The notes under the pieces were generated by a model, which was given only the letters and a program-made list of their open reading frames with translations, had not been told where the DNA came from and did not search any database. From the NCBI GenBank assembly GCA_940671915.1, contig CALNVZ010003433.1, positions 21,822,627 to 21,886,626 of the forward strand: a stretch of DNA of 64,000 bases, written 5' to 3'. Numbering within the stretch: the first letter of the stretch is position 1; each line of letters starts with the position of its first letter. Source of the stretch: Paracentrotus lividus (Eukaryota; Echinodermata; Echinoidea; Camarodonta; Echinidae). Of this stretch, positions 14,901-26,900 are shown piece after piece. The position numbers were made by a program, and so were the translations under genes.

Positions 14901-17900
14901 AAAAATCGCACCGCAGCAAGTCGCATAGTGTGAGCCCGCCTTTAGAGTTACGAAGGAGATATTTGACCACGGGTTTAGAACAGTATTCATCGGGTACATA
15001 CATTATGCATGTATAGCTCAGATCGAAATTGACTCATAATGCATATTCTACTTGAGTGTAAGTATGGATGGATTGTGCAAGCTTGCTGTACGTGTACATG
15101 TATGTTTAGTACCAGTATATATTAGAAGAGGGTTGTTCATACGCAAACCCTTGAATACCAGTATTAATATTGAGCAATTGTGTTGATCATATTTTCAATC
15201 AAGGGTATAAAAAGTCCTTCACAGGTCATTGATAAATATAGCTTGGGTTTGATTACAGTCCAAAAGCCATAAAAAATATAAATGTGTTTGTATTTAATTC
15301 ACCCTTTTATTTTTACCAAGATTTACAATAATTCATGCATATTTTTTTTTTATACGTGACTGCTCAATTAAAGCTCATTGTGATTCCAGCTACATGTTAG
15401 TTGCAATTTACGTGTAAGAGCCATTGGTTTAACACTTATTCTGAAATATTTTGTCTTAAAATATATTTAGTTTTGTGGACAAGGACTTTGAAAAAACCCT
15501 CCCACTTTCACTAAAAAACAATGCCATGTAGCTTAATTTCTTGTCTTTCTTAAATACTGAGTCTCAGATCTCTATGAAGGCATGTAGTTTGACACATTTG
15601 TGTAAGTTTCTTTAATTTTGTTCCCCCTAATGATTAATTACACATAACTGTTTTCTGTCATTGCCAGAAGTCCGGATTATCTTGGAATCATAGCTGTGGT
15701 ACAATACTTGTGTAGAATACAGTGATGCTATGCTTTTTTCTAAACCACATTATATATTTTTCTTTTTATTTCTCAGATTTAGCAGCTCAACAACAAGACA
15801 AGCCTAGACCCAAGGTAAGATGATAGTGCAATTCATCTATTGTATAAGTGGCTATTTTAATGTTCTTGGAATAAGTTTCATGAAATTTTTGTTTCATTGA
15901 TCATGATGATATGAATAATGACATAACATTGATTAATTTTAAAGTTATGTTGTACTATGTTTCAAAATGTAAGTTAAAGTTACATGTGAAGACATTGGCA
16001 ACACCATCGTAATAATTTCCTTTGCCTTGCATGCAGGCCCCTCCAGCGGTCAATGAACCAATGACCTCTCAGATGCAGCGAATGGCCCTGACTGACCAAC
16101 CATTTGAGACTCACGGAACGGTCAAGCCACACCATCCATTTGATGCAGAACAAGATGCTGCACTCCTCCGCAAAGCCATGAAGGGAATGGGTATGTTAAA
16201 ACCTCTCTCTCCCCCCTCTCTCTCTCCCCCCCTCTCTCTCTCTCTCCATCTATCAGTTTCTTTCTGTGTTACTGATTTTATTAAGCTATTGTCAAAAGGA
16301 AAGTTATTTTTATTGTAAAAATTTGCTGCTAAACAATCATTTTCAACTTTATTGGGAATAATGAACTTTTTCTGTTTTGGTTAGCAACTACTCATAGCGA
16401 CAGTTTTGAATTAATGAGTTCATTCTACTGTTTATATCAAGTAATTTAGGCAGTATACTAAACCATAGCAACAAGATTGAATTTAGCACCCTTTAACATA
16501 ATCGAGCATTCCTATTGGACCTTTCTCAATGTCTGCCTTGAATTAAGCATACATATTACACATCGACATTGACATAATCCATGGGTTCAAAACCACCTTA
16601 GTGAATTCTGGCCAGTATGTTTTGTAACAGAGTATGGAGGCCATACTATAAAAGCACCAAAGAAGCAGAAACATTGACAACATTTAATATTTGCTATAAT
16701 TGTGGCAATGCCAAATTATAAAGACATTATCAAAAAGACATCAGAAAAATCTGTAATATCAGTATGTAATATAATAATAATATACCACTTTTATATAGCG
16801 CATATCACTATACATGTAAGTCCCTATATGAATCCCGTAATATGAATTCCTACTTATGGAGAGAATTTGCTGGATAGAAATCAAAATAAAGTGAATCATT
16901 CAGTTCTTGTTAGAGGAATTTATGGGACCTACAAAATTTACTCTTGATATTTAGAATTTCACATAGAACCAATATTAACAGGTATTTACCATTCCTGTCT
17001 AAAAATGTGACTTATTTTCATTTTGTTTGTTTGTAAGGGGGTGGGGTTGGGTTGGTGAGGGAAAGGAAATGGGCTAGGTTTAACCATACATATTGCTTTA
17101 ATCAGGAACGGATGAACAACTGATTATTAGCACCATCACGACTCGTACTAACGACCAGCGCCAGAGAATCAAGCTACAGTTCAAGACTATGTATGGCAAG
17201 GTAAAGAAGGGACTTCATCGGAACTCCGCAGTCATTCCACTGGCATGCTTGTGAACCTCACCCAGAGTTTGTGCCTCGTGTGAACAGTCTTGATTTGTTC
17301 TCATTTACAGCACTCCTATTTTCATTTATCAAAGCACTTGGCAGGCAGTGGCAAATGCTTGTTGTGAACCATGTCCAAAGTTGTGCCCAATGTTAACAGC
17401 TTTATTTTCTTCCCATTTACAGCACCCTTGTTTTCATTTATCAAACAGCTCAGCAGTCATTCCACTGGCATATGCTCGTTGTATACAACCCCCAAAGTTT
17501 TGTCTAGTGTTAACAGTCTTGTTTTGTTTCCATTTTATACAGCATTCATATTTCCATTTCACAGTGCTATACATCAGCAAATGCACAGCTTGTGCCCTCA
17601 AAGCCATTGCGGTTGAAAATCAGATCCTTCGTCTGCAAAGTTTTGTTCCTGTTTTGTTATTTGTTACTCTCAGTTTTGATGCATTGTGCATAACTTGTAC
17701 TTGTTTTTATGATTTGTTGCTTGTTTTTGTTTTTTTTGTTTTTGTTTTTGTATTAATTCGTCAGGTACGGATGAAAATCTTATCATTGATACCTTGGTTA
17801 AAAGAAGCAATGCACAGCGTCAGAATATTAAACTCCAATTCAAGACTATGTATGGCAAGGTAGCATCAAAAGATCTTTGATCTTTATTCTGACTAAAATA

Positions 17901-20900
17901 TAATAATACTCACCAACACTCCCCAATATTTGATTATAAACTAAGGTCTTGGGTTATTAACATTAGATTCTGGATTAGGTGTTTATGTCTACTTAGAACC
18001 CAGAAGGACCTTGTCTTGGGAAGTCAATTTGGTCCAGTACAGTGGAGCGTCTGCCACAGAAAGATTTTGGATCGCACTGTCTGGGTTTGAGACTCATGCA
18101 TGCAACAAATCTGAACAAATTGCAGTGGTTGAGTGGTAGCTGACATCACGGCTGTGAATTCAGTTGGAATACACTCTGTCCCTTGGATAGGACATCAAAC
18201 AGACGTCCCATGTACGCTCTGCATGTTGAAACCAATAAGCTAGTTTGTAAAAAAATGAGAGAGAAAGATGTCAACCCGGTCTATTGCATATGCAGGTCCT
18301 ATTTGGAAAATTAGTACTGTGATTAACAAGTTAGAGTATCTTATTACGTCTCATGGGAACAGGCGTTTTCCCAACGCAACCGGATCCGGGTTTGTCAACG
18401 AACGAAGTCCGTCGAAACGAGTGCCCGACATGGAAAGGGAGGCTTGTTCGCGCGGGAACCGGATGGGGAGATCCGACTGCAGTCTACGACGGTTCCGTAC
18501 AGAAGGCCGCACCAGATGCATGGATACCGATCCGAGAGCAGCCGGACTTTCGGAGCCGCAGGTGGGACATCCGGCTTGGCTCCACTAAAGAAGCGCCGTC
18601 CCGTACAGACCGTAGGTTCGAAACAGAAACGGAGCGGGGATCCGGAACACGTTCACGTCTTCACGGCGAGTTTGCTCCCAAACCGGTAAGGGGGCACATC
18701 CGAGATGAAACGCGAGAGAGACGGACCCCGCCACCAAAGCGTGTTCGCGGACTGGGATAGAGACGGGGACATCTCCGCTCCGTGATAACAGCCGACGTGT
18801 ACAGAGCGCCAGCTCTTCTGCGACATGCCACGATCCGCCGTGCTGGACTAGTGAGCAAACCGACAAGGGTCCTACTATCCGGGATATAGGTCGTCTTGAA
18901 CGGTACTTCACCCCAAAACCCGTACGGAACCGACTCGCGGATCCGATTTACCTCAGTTAAGGGTTAGGCGCCGATATCCGGTCGGCCAAACTCGATATAG
19001 AAACGAGTCGGATCGGATTATATGCCAGGGCGAAGCTCCGAGGCACATGGGTTTCCGGCACGTTGAGGAGAATGAACCAGCACTTCAGCCTGAATGAATT
19101 CCAGTGAAGCGGCCGCCGTTGATGAAACGAATGTAGTAATCGATTTAGATCTAGCCGTTAGTCGAACGGGCAAAGGATTATCGTACTCGGCGCGAGGGCC
19201 GTAGCGGTCCTGATCTGGGACGTGCAACCTGTCAGTCATCAACTGGTCCGTAACTTTGGGGACCGACGAAGCCTAGCAGCGAGGCTTTTGTCCGCCATGT
19301 GTTCGACCCAATATTTCACCGAAGTCCGAGAGTGGTGAAGAAGGAGAGAACGGTCGTCTAAGCCTCGTTCAAGACAGCTCTCCTCCCCGGCGGGGGGACC
19401 TTCTCAGAAGAAAACAAGTTGTGTTGATTCTTCCCCGTTCTTCTTAAGAGCGGGGAGAGAATTAGATGAGATCTGGTAAAATAAAAGAGAAAGAAAGTGT
19501 TTATACACAAAGGGGCAATTGCGGGTCTATCAAGAAGCGTAGACAAATCTGTGCGCCGCGACACACACCACTCACGGTACCGACGTATTGCTACACAGTA
19601 ATGAAGTACAGGTCTACGGGAAGAGAGGAGTTGAAGTAAACGATAACGAAAATAAACTATCAAAATTCCGGCATCCCAAAACTACGAAAAAAGAGAGTCG
19701 TATATATATTGATTATCTTGGATTTACCCTCGCAAACGCCGCAAGTGTCCCAAAAGGGCGAAACCGCTTTTTTTGCGCAGGCAATGTACGACTTATTCGC
19801 GAAGGCGAGAGATTAGAGGAGGAGTATAGATTCGATGCGGCCATTCCTGTTATGGGGGCGCTATGTTAATGGGGGGTGGGGGGGGGGTAAATAGGCAAAC
19901 TAGGGCAATTTCGGTTGTAATTTTTGGTTTGGGGCGCTGAGGGTCGGAATAGAATCGGTAGGAAAGGTAGGCAAATGTAATATTTCTATTGAGTAAATCA
20001 CAGTCGGTGAGGTTTTATTATGAATGTTTTGTAAGAAGATTATCAAATGAACAACTACATTTATAGTGACAATGCCTGACATTCTATGCATGATTCTTGT
20101 TTGTATTTATTTTGCGGCAAAGTTATGTAAAAATACAGTTCTTAGGACTCTGATTTTGTGGTTGAACTTTGTAACTTTAAAGGATATGAAGCGGTGTTTT
20201 GAGGAAGGACAAATTTTCTACTCGATTATCATTCTCCTCTTTGTTCTCTCTGTATGTGCCTTCCAGGTAAAAAAAAATTGGGAACTAGCTGCCTGTTGCG
20301 AAGTAATAAACAGGCATTTGTTCGTAGAAATGCTAGGTCCCTTCCACAATATTGATTGAATTGTTGGTACAAAACTCTTACAGTTCACCCACACTAATCA
20401 TCTTGTGAACATACGTTTAATACAAAAGTGTGGTTTAGTCATGATGTGCGTTTAATACTCGTTACATACATGTATTATGAAAATGATTGAATGCATTTAA
20501 CATCAGATAGACGTGTGGAAACTACAGAGAAACCATCGCGGTTCACAACCTGTCTTTAATATACTTGGCGTGTGTTTCATCAAGTCGTCTTACAGTTACA
20601 ATGATTGGCAAGATGTACTTGGGTGCCTTCTTATCCAAATGCTTTAGAACTTTAGCGCACAGTGACTTATCGCCAGTCATTTCATAAGCATTCATACTTT
20701 AAGAGGACTTGGTTTGAAACAAAGCCCAGGGTGCAGTCTTCACCAGCTCGTCTCGCAAGTTACAAACATACTTACAAACGACTGGTGATCATTTTGTGCT
20801 AAAGGATTGAAAGATGTGTTAGGACAAGACCAATTAATACATTTCCAGTTCCTCACAAAGTCATTCATAACTTCAAGAATGATTTGATGAACAATCTCTA

Positions 20901-23900
20901 GTGTAGTTTCACCAAGTCGTTCCTAAGTTACGATGACTTTAATGAACGACTGGTGTATCGGTCTCGAGCTCATTTTTGAGGTGGTTATTGTTATGCCGAG
21001 ATCATGTCAGTTCGTTTCTTAACTCAGAACGATTTTGGTCTGAAACACCACCCTGGTCTCTACACTTCTCTGTATCTGGTATGGTCAGATTTCCCAGAAA
21101 TCTTTCGTGTCAGGAACAACGGAACTGCTTACATGGTTTTCATATTTCATACAGGAGCAAAATATGCTGTACTCATGCAAACCACCTCAAAACAGATTTG
21201 CATGAATTACATATAAGACTATAGTATTTTTTCAGCAGAATTATGTGATGAAACAGAGAAAGGTAAAAAGTGCATAAATCACATTTAACAATTATGATTA
21301 CCAATTTATTGTTTAAAAGTGCCAGAAATAGAATACATGTATTGATAACGATACTTAGCAAAAACAATAACAAAAACCCAAAGCTACATGTACATCCATA
21401 TTGGGTAGGAGACAAGGAGGGGGGTTATATTCAACTATATTTAGGATTGTTAGGTTGTTGGATTGCTTGAATTGTGAATAATATCTAGAGCAAGCAACAT
21501 ATATAACTACACTCCATTTACAAGCAAGACATATCGTGCTGAGGTAGTTAGAATCCTTCAATTCTCACAAATTTTTATGTGCTTTCAAATCCCAGCACTT
21601 TACTCCAAAATGAAAGCACCAGTGTGCCAAAGGAGCGTGAATCCATTCAGTTACCCGTCCATACGGCCGTGCGCAATGTATGCTTTCTTGAAATATTTGG
21701 ACATTTTGAATATACTCAATATTTTAACAGCGCCCAGCAACGATATATGATAGTATGTTGAAACACATAACAAAAACAATACACTTTTTAACAGAGAATT
21801 ACAATAGCCCTATACTTCTACCTGTACATGTCGGAAAAATGCTGAGCATCATTTTTGTACTATAGACTCATAAGAGCTAGATGTTCTAGGTCTATTCTCA
21901 CATGTATATCTTTAGCAGGTACTTTGCTATTGAACAACTTATAATGCACTATGTTTTCTACTTCATACATAAAAGCCACTCTCAGAACGCACTATTCAAA
22001 TTATTCTGCGTTGCCAATGACCTTGCTGTTACATAAAGTTTATTTCTATTAGCTTCTGGTTTTTAGTTAATGCTGTATACTAAAACTTATTTAGGGCTCC
22101 CATATTTCAAGTTGTCTGTAAATTGTTTTAACTAATGATGGAATTTGGTGAAATGCTCCCCCCCCTCTCCAAGAATCAACCTGGTTATAACGATTAGTTC
22201 ATTGTTATCAGTCCTTGTAACATGTGTAGACTTATATCCATAACATGGATATCAAAATGAAGGTGTGTTACATAGTCCAGTAATTGTTTTTCATTTCATC
22301 AAGAGTTCTTAAAGGGAATTAGTAACTCTTCCAAACAAGTGCCAAAAGAGATCAAATGAATAAAATTCTATTGCTTTGACCATAAAAACACACTACTGAT
22401 AAAGTTTCAGATCAAAAACATGTCATTTTACTATTCTTAAACAGTGAATTTTCAAACGAGGCTAGAGATACGTGATTCCTGGGCATGATTCATTTATACC
22501 GCTCCGTATAAGCTTTAGCAGCCCAGTCATATCAGTCAGGTAATCTTACGACAGGAAATGCAGTGTAAAACATGGCTGCACACGACGTTTTAACTCGCGT
22601 CCCGGAATGGGTTTTGAAATGAGCTATTAAAATCATAGATATCTCGAGAGTAATTGCTACAGTCACACAGACACTTACGTATCAGATACGTCTGTGTTGT
22701 TTTAATTTTTTATCTCTCTTATTCTATCACTTCTTATGTAATTCTTTGTGTTTACTGTGATGAACGAAATTATCAATTATTCCTTCCATCCTGCTAACTC
22801 ATCATGACGAGTAGGGCATGTTGGGATCCGCAGAAATAAAATACATTTTCTCTGGCCGAAACCGGTTGTCCACGTACACTCCGACCGCGTAAGTGACTGG
22901 TGACTGTGAGCGATAAAGCATGAGATTAGAAACTTGCAAATTTTAAGGAATACTCCAGATGCCTGTCTATCTATTGACTGTTCGCGCCAGTCCTATCGTT
23001 TGGCACCAAAAATGCAGCTCAAATCAATTTGACAATCTTTTCAACTCTGTGTTTACTGCTCCCTTTTAAAAGATTTTCATGCGATGACAAAGACCATTCG
23101 TTATTGCCTGAAAGGTGCCTCGGTGTGGCACGACCCTCTGGCTGCTGTTAAATCATCCTGCTACATCTCCCGACTATATAACCTTGACGGGCCCAGTAAC
23201 GTTTTCACAATAGGATGTCTGGGTCGCCTGCAGGATCATCTGTCAGCTGTCTCGGTGTACCCTACTATAGCCAGAACCACACAATCCCGACATCAAGCGG
23301 TATCCAACCCGGGTTGTTGCGCGATATGTTGTGTATGTTGTTATATTTTTAGGTTGTAGGGCCAAAAGGAAGCCAGATTTCAGAGCATACCAGATGCTAC
23401 ATGCTCCAAATGTTATACATCATCGGCTACATGAGGCGGGCCTAGCCTATTCTAAATCAATGCGTTGTCCTTATGGCCGGAGAGTGCCTTTGAAGCAGTG
23501 AGCATTGCCAAAGGGCCAAAGGAGAAGGAAAACTATTTTAAAAAAAAAGGTTGAAGTAAATATGTATATATTCAAAGCATGCATTAGTATGATTGATCGC
23601 AAAACTATCGCATATTATTGCCAGATTTGGTAAGTTCAGACTAATTTATGTCGATAAAAGAGCAAAGAATTTTTGGAAGCTCTTAACTACCTGAACATGC
23701 GGAACCATTACAAGTCGTGAGTCTGTTTGCATTGTTTGCCGAGTATTCCTTAATCATATTTTGCTGTGGCAGCGGGTCTAGGTTTGTGCAGCGTTGGCTA
23801 TGTGGTCCTCGTGGTGTTGGTATAACGCTCGACAAGATTATTAGAAAGGTGCATGAGAACACTTTTAATACAATCGGTCAGACGTAGCAAGTGGAAACAT

Positions 23901-26900
23901 TGCTGAAACTATAATGTGAAAGGAGGAAGATTTCAAGAACAAAAACTAACATCTAGTCAGGTAATTTAGTGACGAGCACGTATAGAAGAGTTACTAATAT
24001 AAGAGAGAAGCGGAAGAAGTCACAGCGACACTGTAACGAGAGATGGAGTGAGTTTGGCCTGTGGGCGGGACAACGGGTTCAAGCTCTGTCAAATGGAGAA
24101 ATATAGAATTATAACTCAAAGGATAAGGTAAATGTCCAAGGTAATTTTAGAGTAATTTAACTGAGGAAAAAAGAAGAGATAAAGTAATTGTACTGTTATT
24201 GTTAAATAGTGTGAAGAGCGTGAAGTAGTTGTTTGATCCAATTGATGGGCTAGGATATGATTTAAGTACACTGTATATTCCCTTTGGTCGTTAATATAGT
24301 AAAATTTTGCCTCTGACAAAAGATCAAATAATATCTGTGTTTCGCCTTACGTATTTTTTCGGTTGGCCATGCTGGAAGAGTCGGTGTTGTTTAAGTTGAC
24401 ATTTATTTTCATTTGACGCTACGTTAGATCATGTACTGTAATCTATTTTAATAATCCCATTATTATCATTATTCATATTTGTGGAGAATGGTGTGTTTTA
24501 TGCAGACACTTCAGGTCAATGTGAAGTAGAGGAGTACGAGGGGAGGAGGGGAGGAGGAGGGAGGAGGGGAGGGAGTAGGAGGAGGCAGGAGGGGGGGAGG
24601 AGAGGGGAAGGAGGAGGGAGGGGAGGGAGGAGGAGGAGGAGGAGGGGGGAGGGAGGAGGAGCGAGAGGAGGGAGGAGGAGGAGGAGGAGAGGGGGGGGAG
24701 GAGTGAGGAGGAGGGGATGGAGGGGAGGGGGAGGAGGAGGAGGAGGAGGAGGGGAGGAGTTAGTGACCACTACTGAGANNNNNNNNNNNNNNNNNNNNNN
24801 NNNTCCTCCCCTCGTACTCCTTCTACTTCTACTATTGACCTGGAGAGTGTCTGCATATAAACCCCCATTTCTCCCACAATATGATAATGATAATAATGGT
24901 GATTATTATAATAATTACATACATGGATCTAACGTAGCTCAATGAAATATAATGGTACTTAAAGACTTATCAGGGGCACAAAATACGTAAAGGCAAACAA
25001 ATTGTATTTTGATTTTTCAGAGGCAAAATTTTTTACTATGATTCACCAAAGGGAATATACATTTACTTTATCAGGGTCAATGGGATGAAGTCAGTGATGT
25101 TAATAGATGCTCTAACATCAACAACAAATGTGTCAGTCTCATTTTTGTCTTTAGGTATCACTATATTTCACAGAGCTACATACAAATACATGTAAGTGTG
25201 CTGTGATTCCTTTCTATGTGTTGTGCTGTTAACCAATGTCTCGAGTTTGTTTGTTTGTTTTTCATGTTTCTGTTGTTCAGGTACGGATGAGAAAGCCATC
25301 ATTAATTGCATAGCCACCCGAAGCAATGCACAGCGTCAGAATATTAAACTCCAATTCAAGACTATGTATGGCAAGGTAGTTAAGAGCTTCCAAAAATCTT
25401 TGCTCTTTAATTCGACATAAATTAGTCTGAACTTACCAAATCTGTGCAATAATATGCGATAGTTTTGGATCATCATACTAAATTGCATGCTTTGAATATG
25501 TACATATGTAGCTCAACCTTTTTTTTTTTAAAATAGTTTTCTCCCTTTTGGCCTTTGTCAATGCTCAATGCTTTCAAAATTGCACTCTCCCCATAACAAG
25601 CATTGATTTAGAATATAGGCCTACATGTAGCATGATTGTATTAACAATGGCATAGATGCTCTTTCATGCATGAAATTCTTTTAAGGGATGCAGTAACATT
25701 GAATGATATTCAAATTGATTTAGCTCATTTTGCCAACATGATTATGAAGACATAGGTCAGTCTGGTATTCCTTAAAATTTGCAGTCTACTTGCATGCTTT
25801 ATGCTACAGTCACACAGACACTTACGGTGAGTTACGTCCGGTTGCGGCCAAAAATTATTTTATTTTCTGCGGATCCCAACGGATGCCTACTCGTCATAGT
25901 TAGCAGTGGAAATATTGATAATTTCGTTCATCCAGTAAAACAAAGAATTACATAAGAAGTGATAGAATAGAAGATGAGAAAAGATTAAAACAACACAGAC
26001 GTATCTATACGTAAGTGTCTGTGTGACTGTAGCATTACTCTCGAGATATCTATGATTTTATACTCAAATTTTCAAACCCATTCCGGGACGCGAGTTAAAA
26101 TCGTGTGCGCACATGGTTTTCACTGCATTTCCTGTCGTGAAGTTACCATGTGTACTGGGCTGCTAAGCTTGCTACGGAGCGGTATAAATGAATCATGCCC
26201 AGCCGTATCCTTAGCCTCGTTTGAAAATTCACTGTTTTAAGATAGTAAATGACATGTTTTTGATCTGAAACTTTCAGTAGTGTGTTTTTATGGTCAGAGC
26301 AATAGAATTTTATTCATTTTGATCTCTTTTGCACTTGTTTTGGGAAGTTACTAAATCCCTTTAAGAACTCTTGATGAAATGAAAACAATTACTGGACTAT
26401 GGTAACACATCTTCATTTTGATATCCATGTTATGGTATAAAGTCTACACATGTTACAAGGACTGATACAATGAACTATCGTTATAACCAGGTTCCGATTT
26501 TGGCCGAGGGGAGGAGTTGGGAGCAATAGACAGTCTGAGCCAATATCCTTTCATCATAATTAGTTAAAACACGTTACAGACAACTTCTGAATTGTTGGGG
26601 AGCCTAATAAGTTTTAGTATACAGCACCTTAACTAAAACCAGTGTAATAGTAAACTGTTGTAACATGAAGGTTCATGGCCAAGCAATATTTGAATAGTGC
26701 TTTTGAGAGGGCTTTTATTATGAAGTAGAAACATATGCATTATAGTTTGCAATATGAATACTGCTGATATACATGTAATAGACTAGAAATCTACGCTTTA
26801 TGGTGCTATTACAAAATATTGCTCACTTTTCCGACATGTCAGGTAGAAGATGGGCTATTGTACTTCTTCTGTTGTGGTGTTTGTTTTGTTTATGTGTTTC

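Larger units (their letters stand above)
18352..24778. repeat. Left arm of a 12-kb imperfect palindrome
   Basis: It aligns in reverse to 24804-30424: the end of the DIRS-like element (18352-19990), a GTGTTTCACC repeat cluster (20560-20960), a 23-bp-TIR element (22657-22912) and an AGG tract. It has many single-base insertions and deletions, several hundred extra bases, and no copy of exon 8c. Where a third copy exists (34925-35105), that copy agrees with the right arm. This looks like unpolished long-read sequence, though an old inverted duplication cannot be excluded. Confidence 0.8.

Noticed and set aside
18268-19300. GC-rich open frames that look like a new gene
   Set aside because: They mirror the leader of the DIRS-like element and lie in the suspect palindrome arm.
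24481-24945. Gly/Arg-rich and Pro/Leu-rich open frames
   Set aside because: Translation of an AGG tract that runs into an assembly gap.
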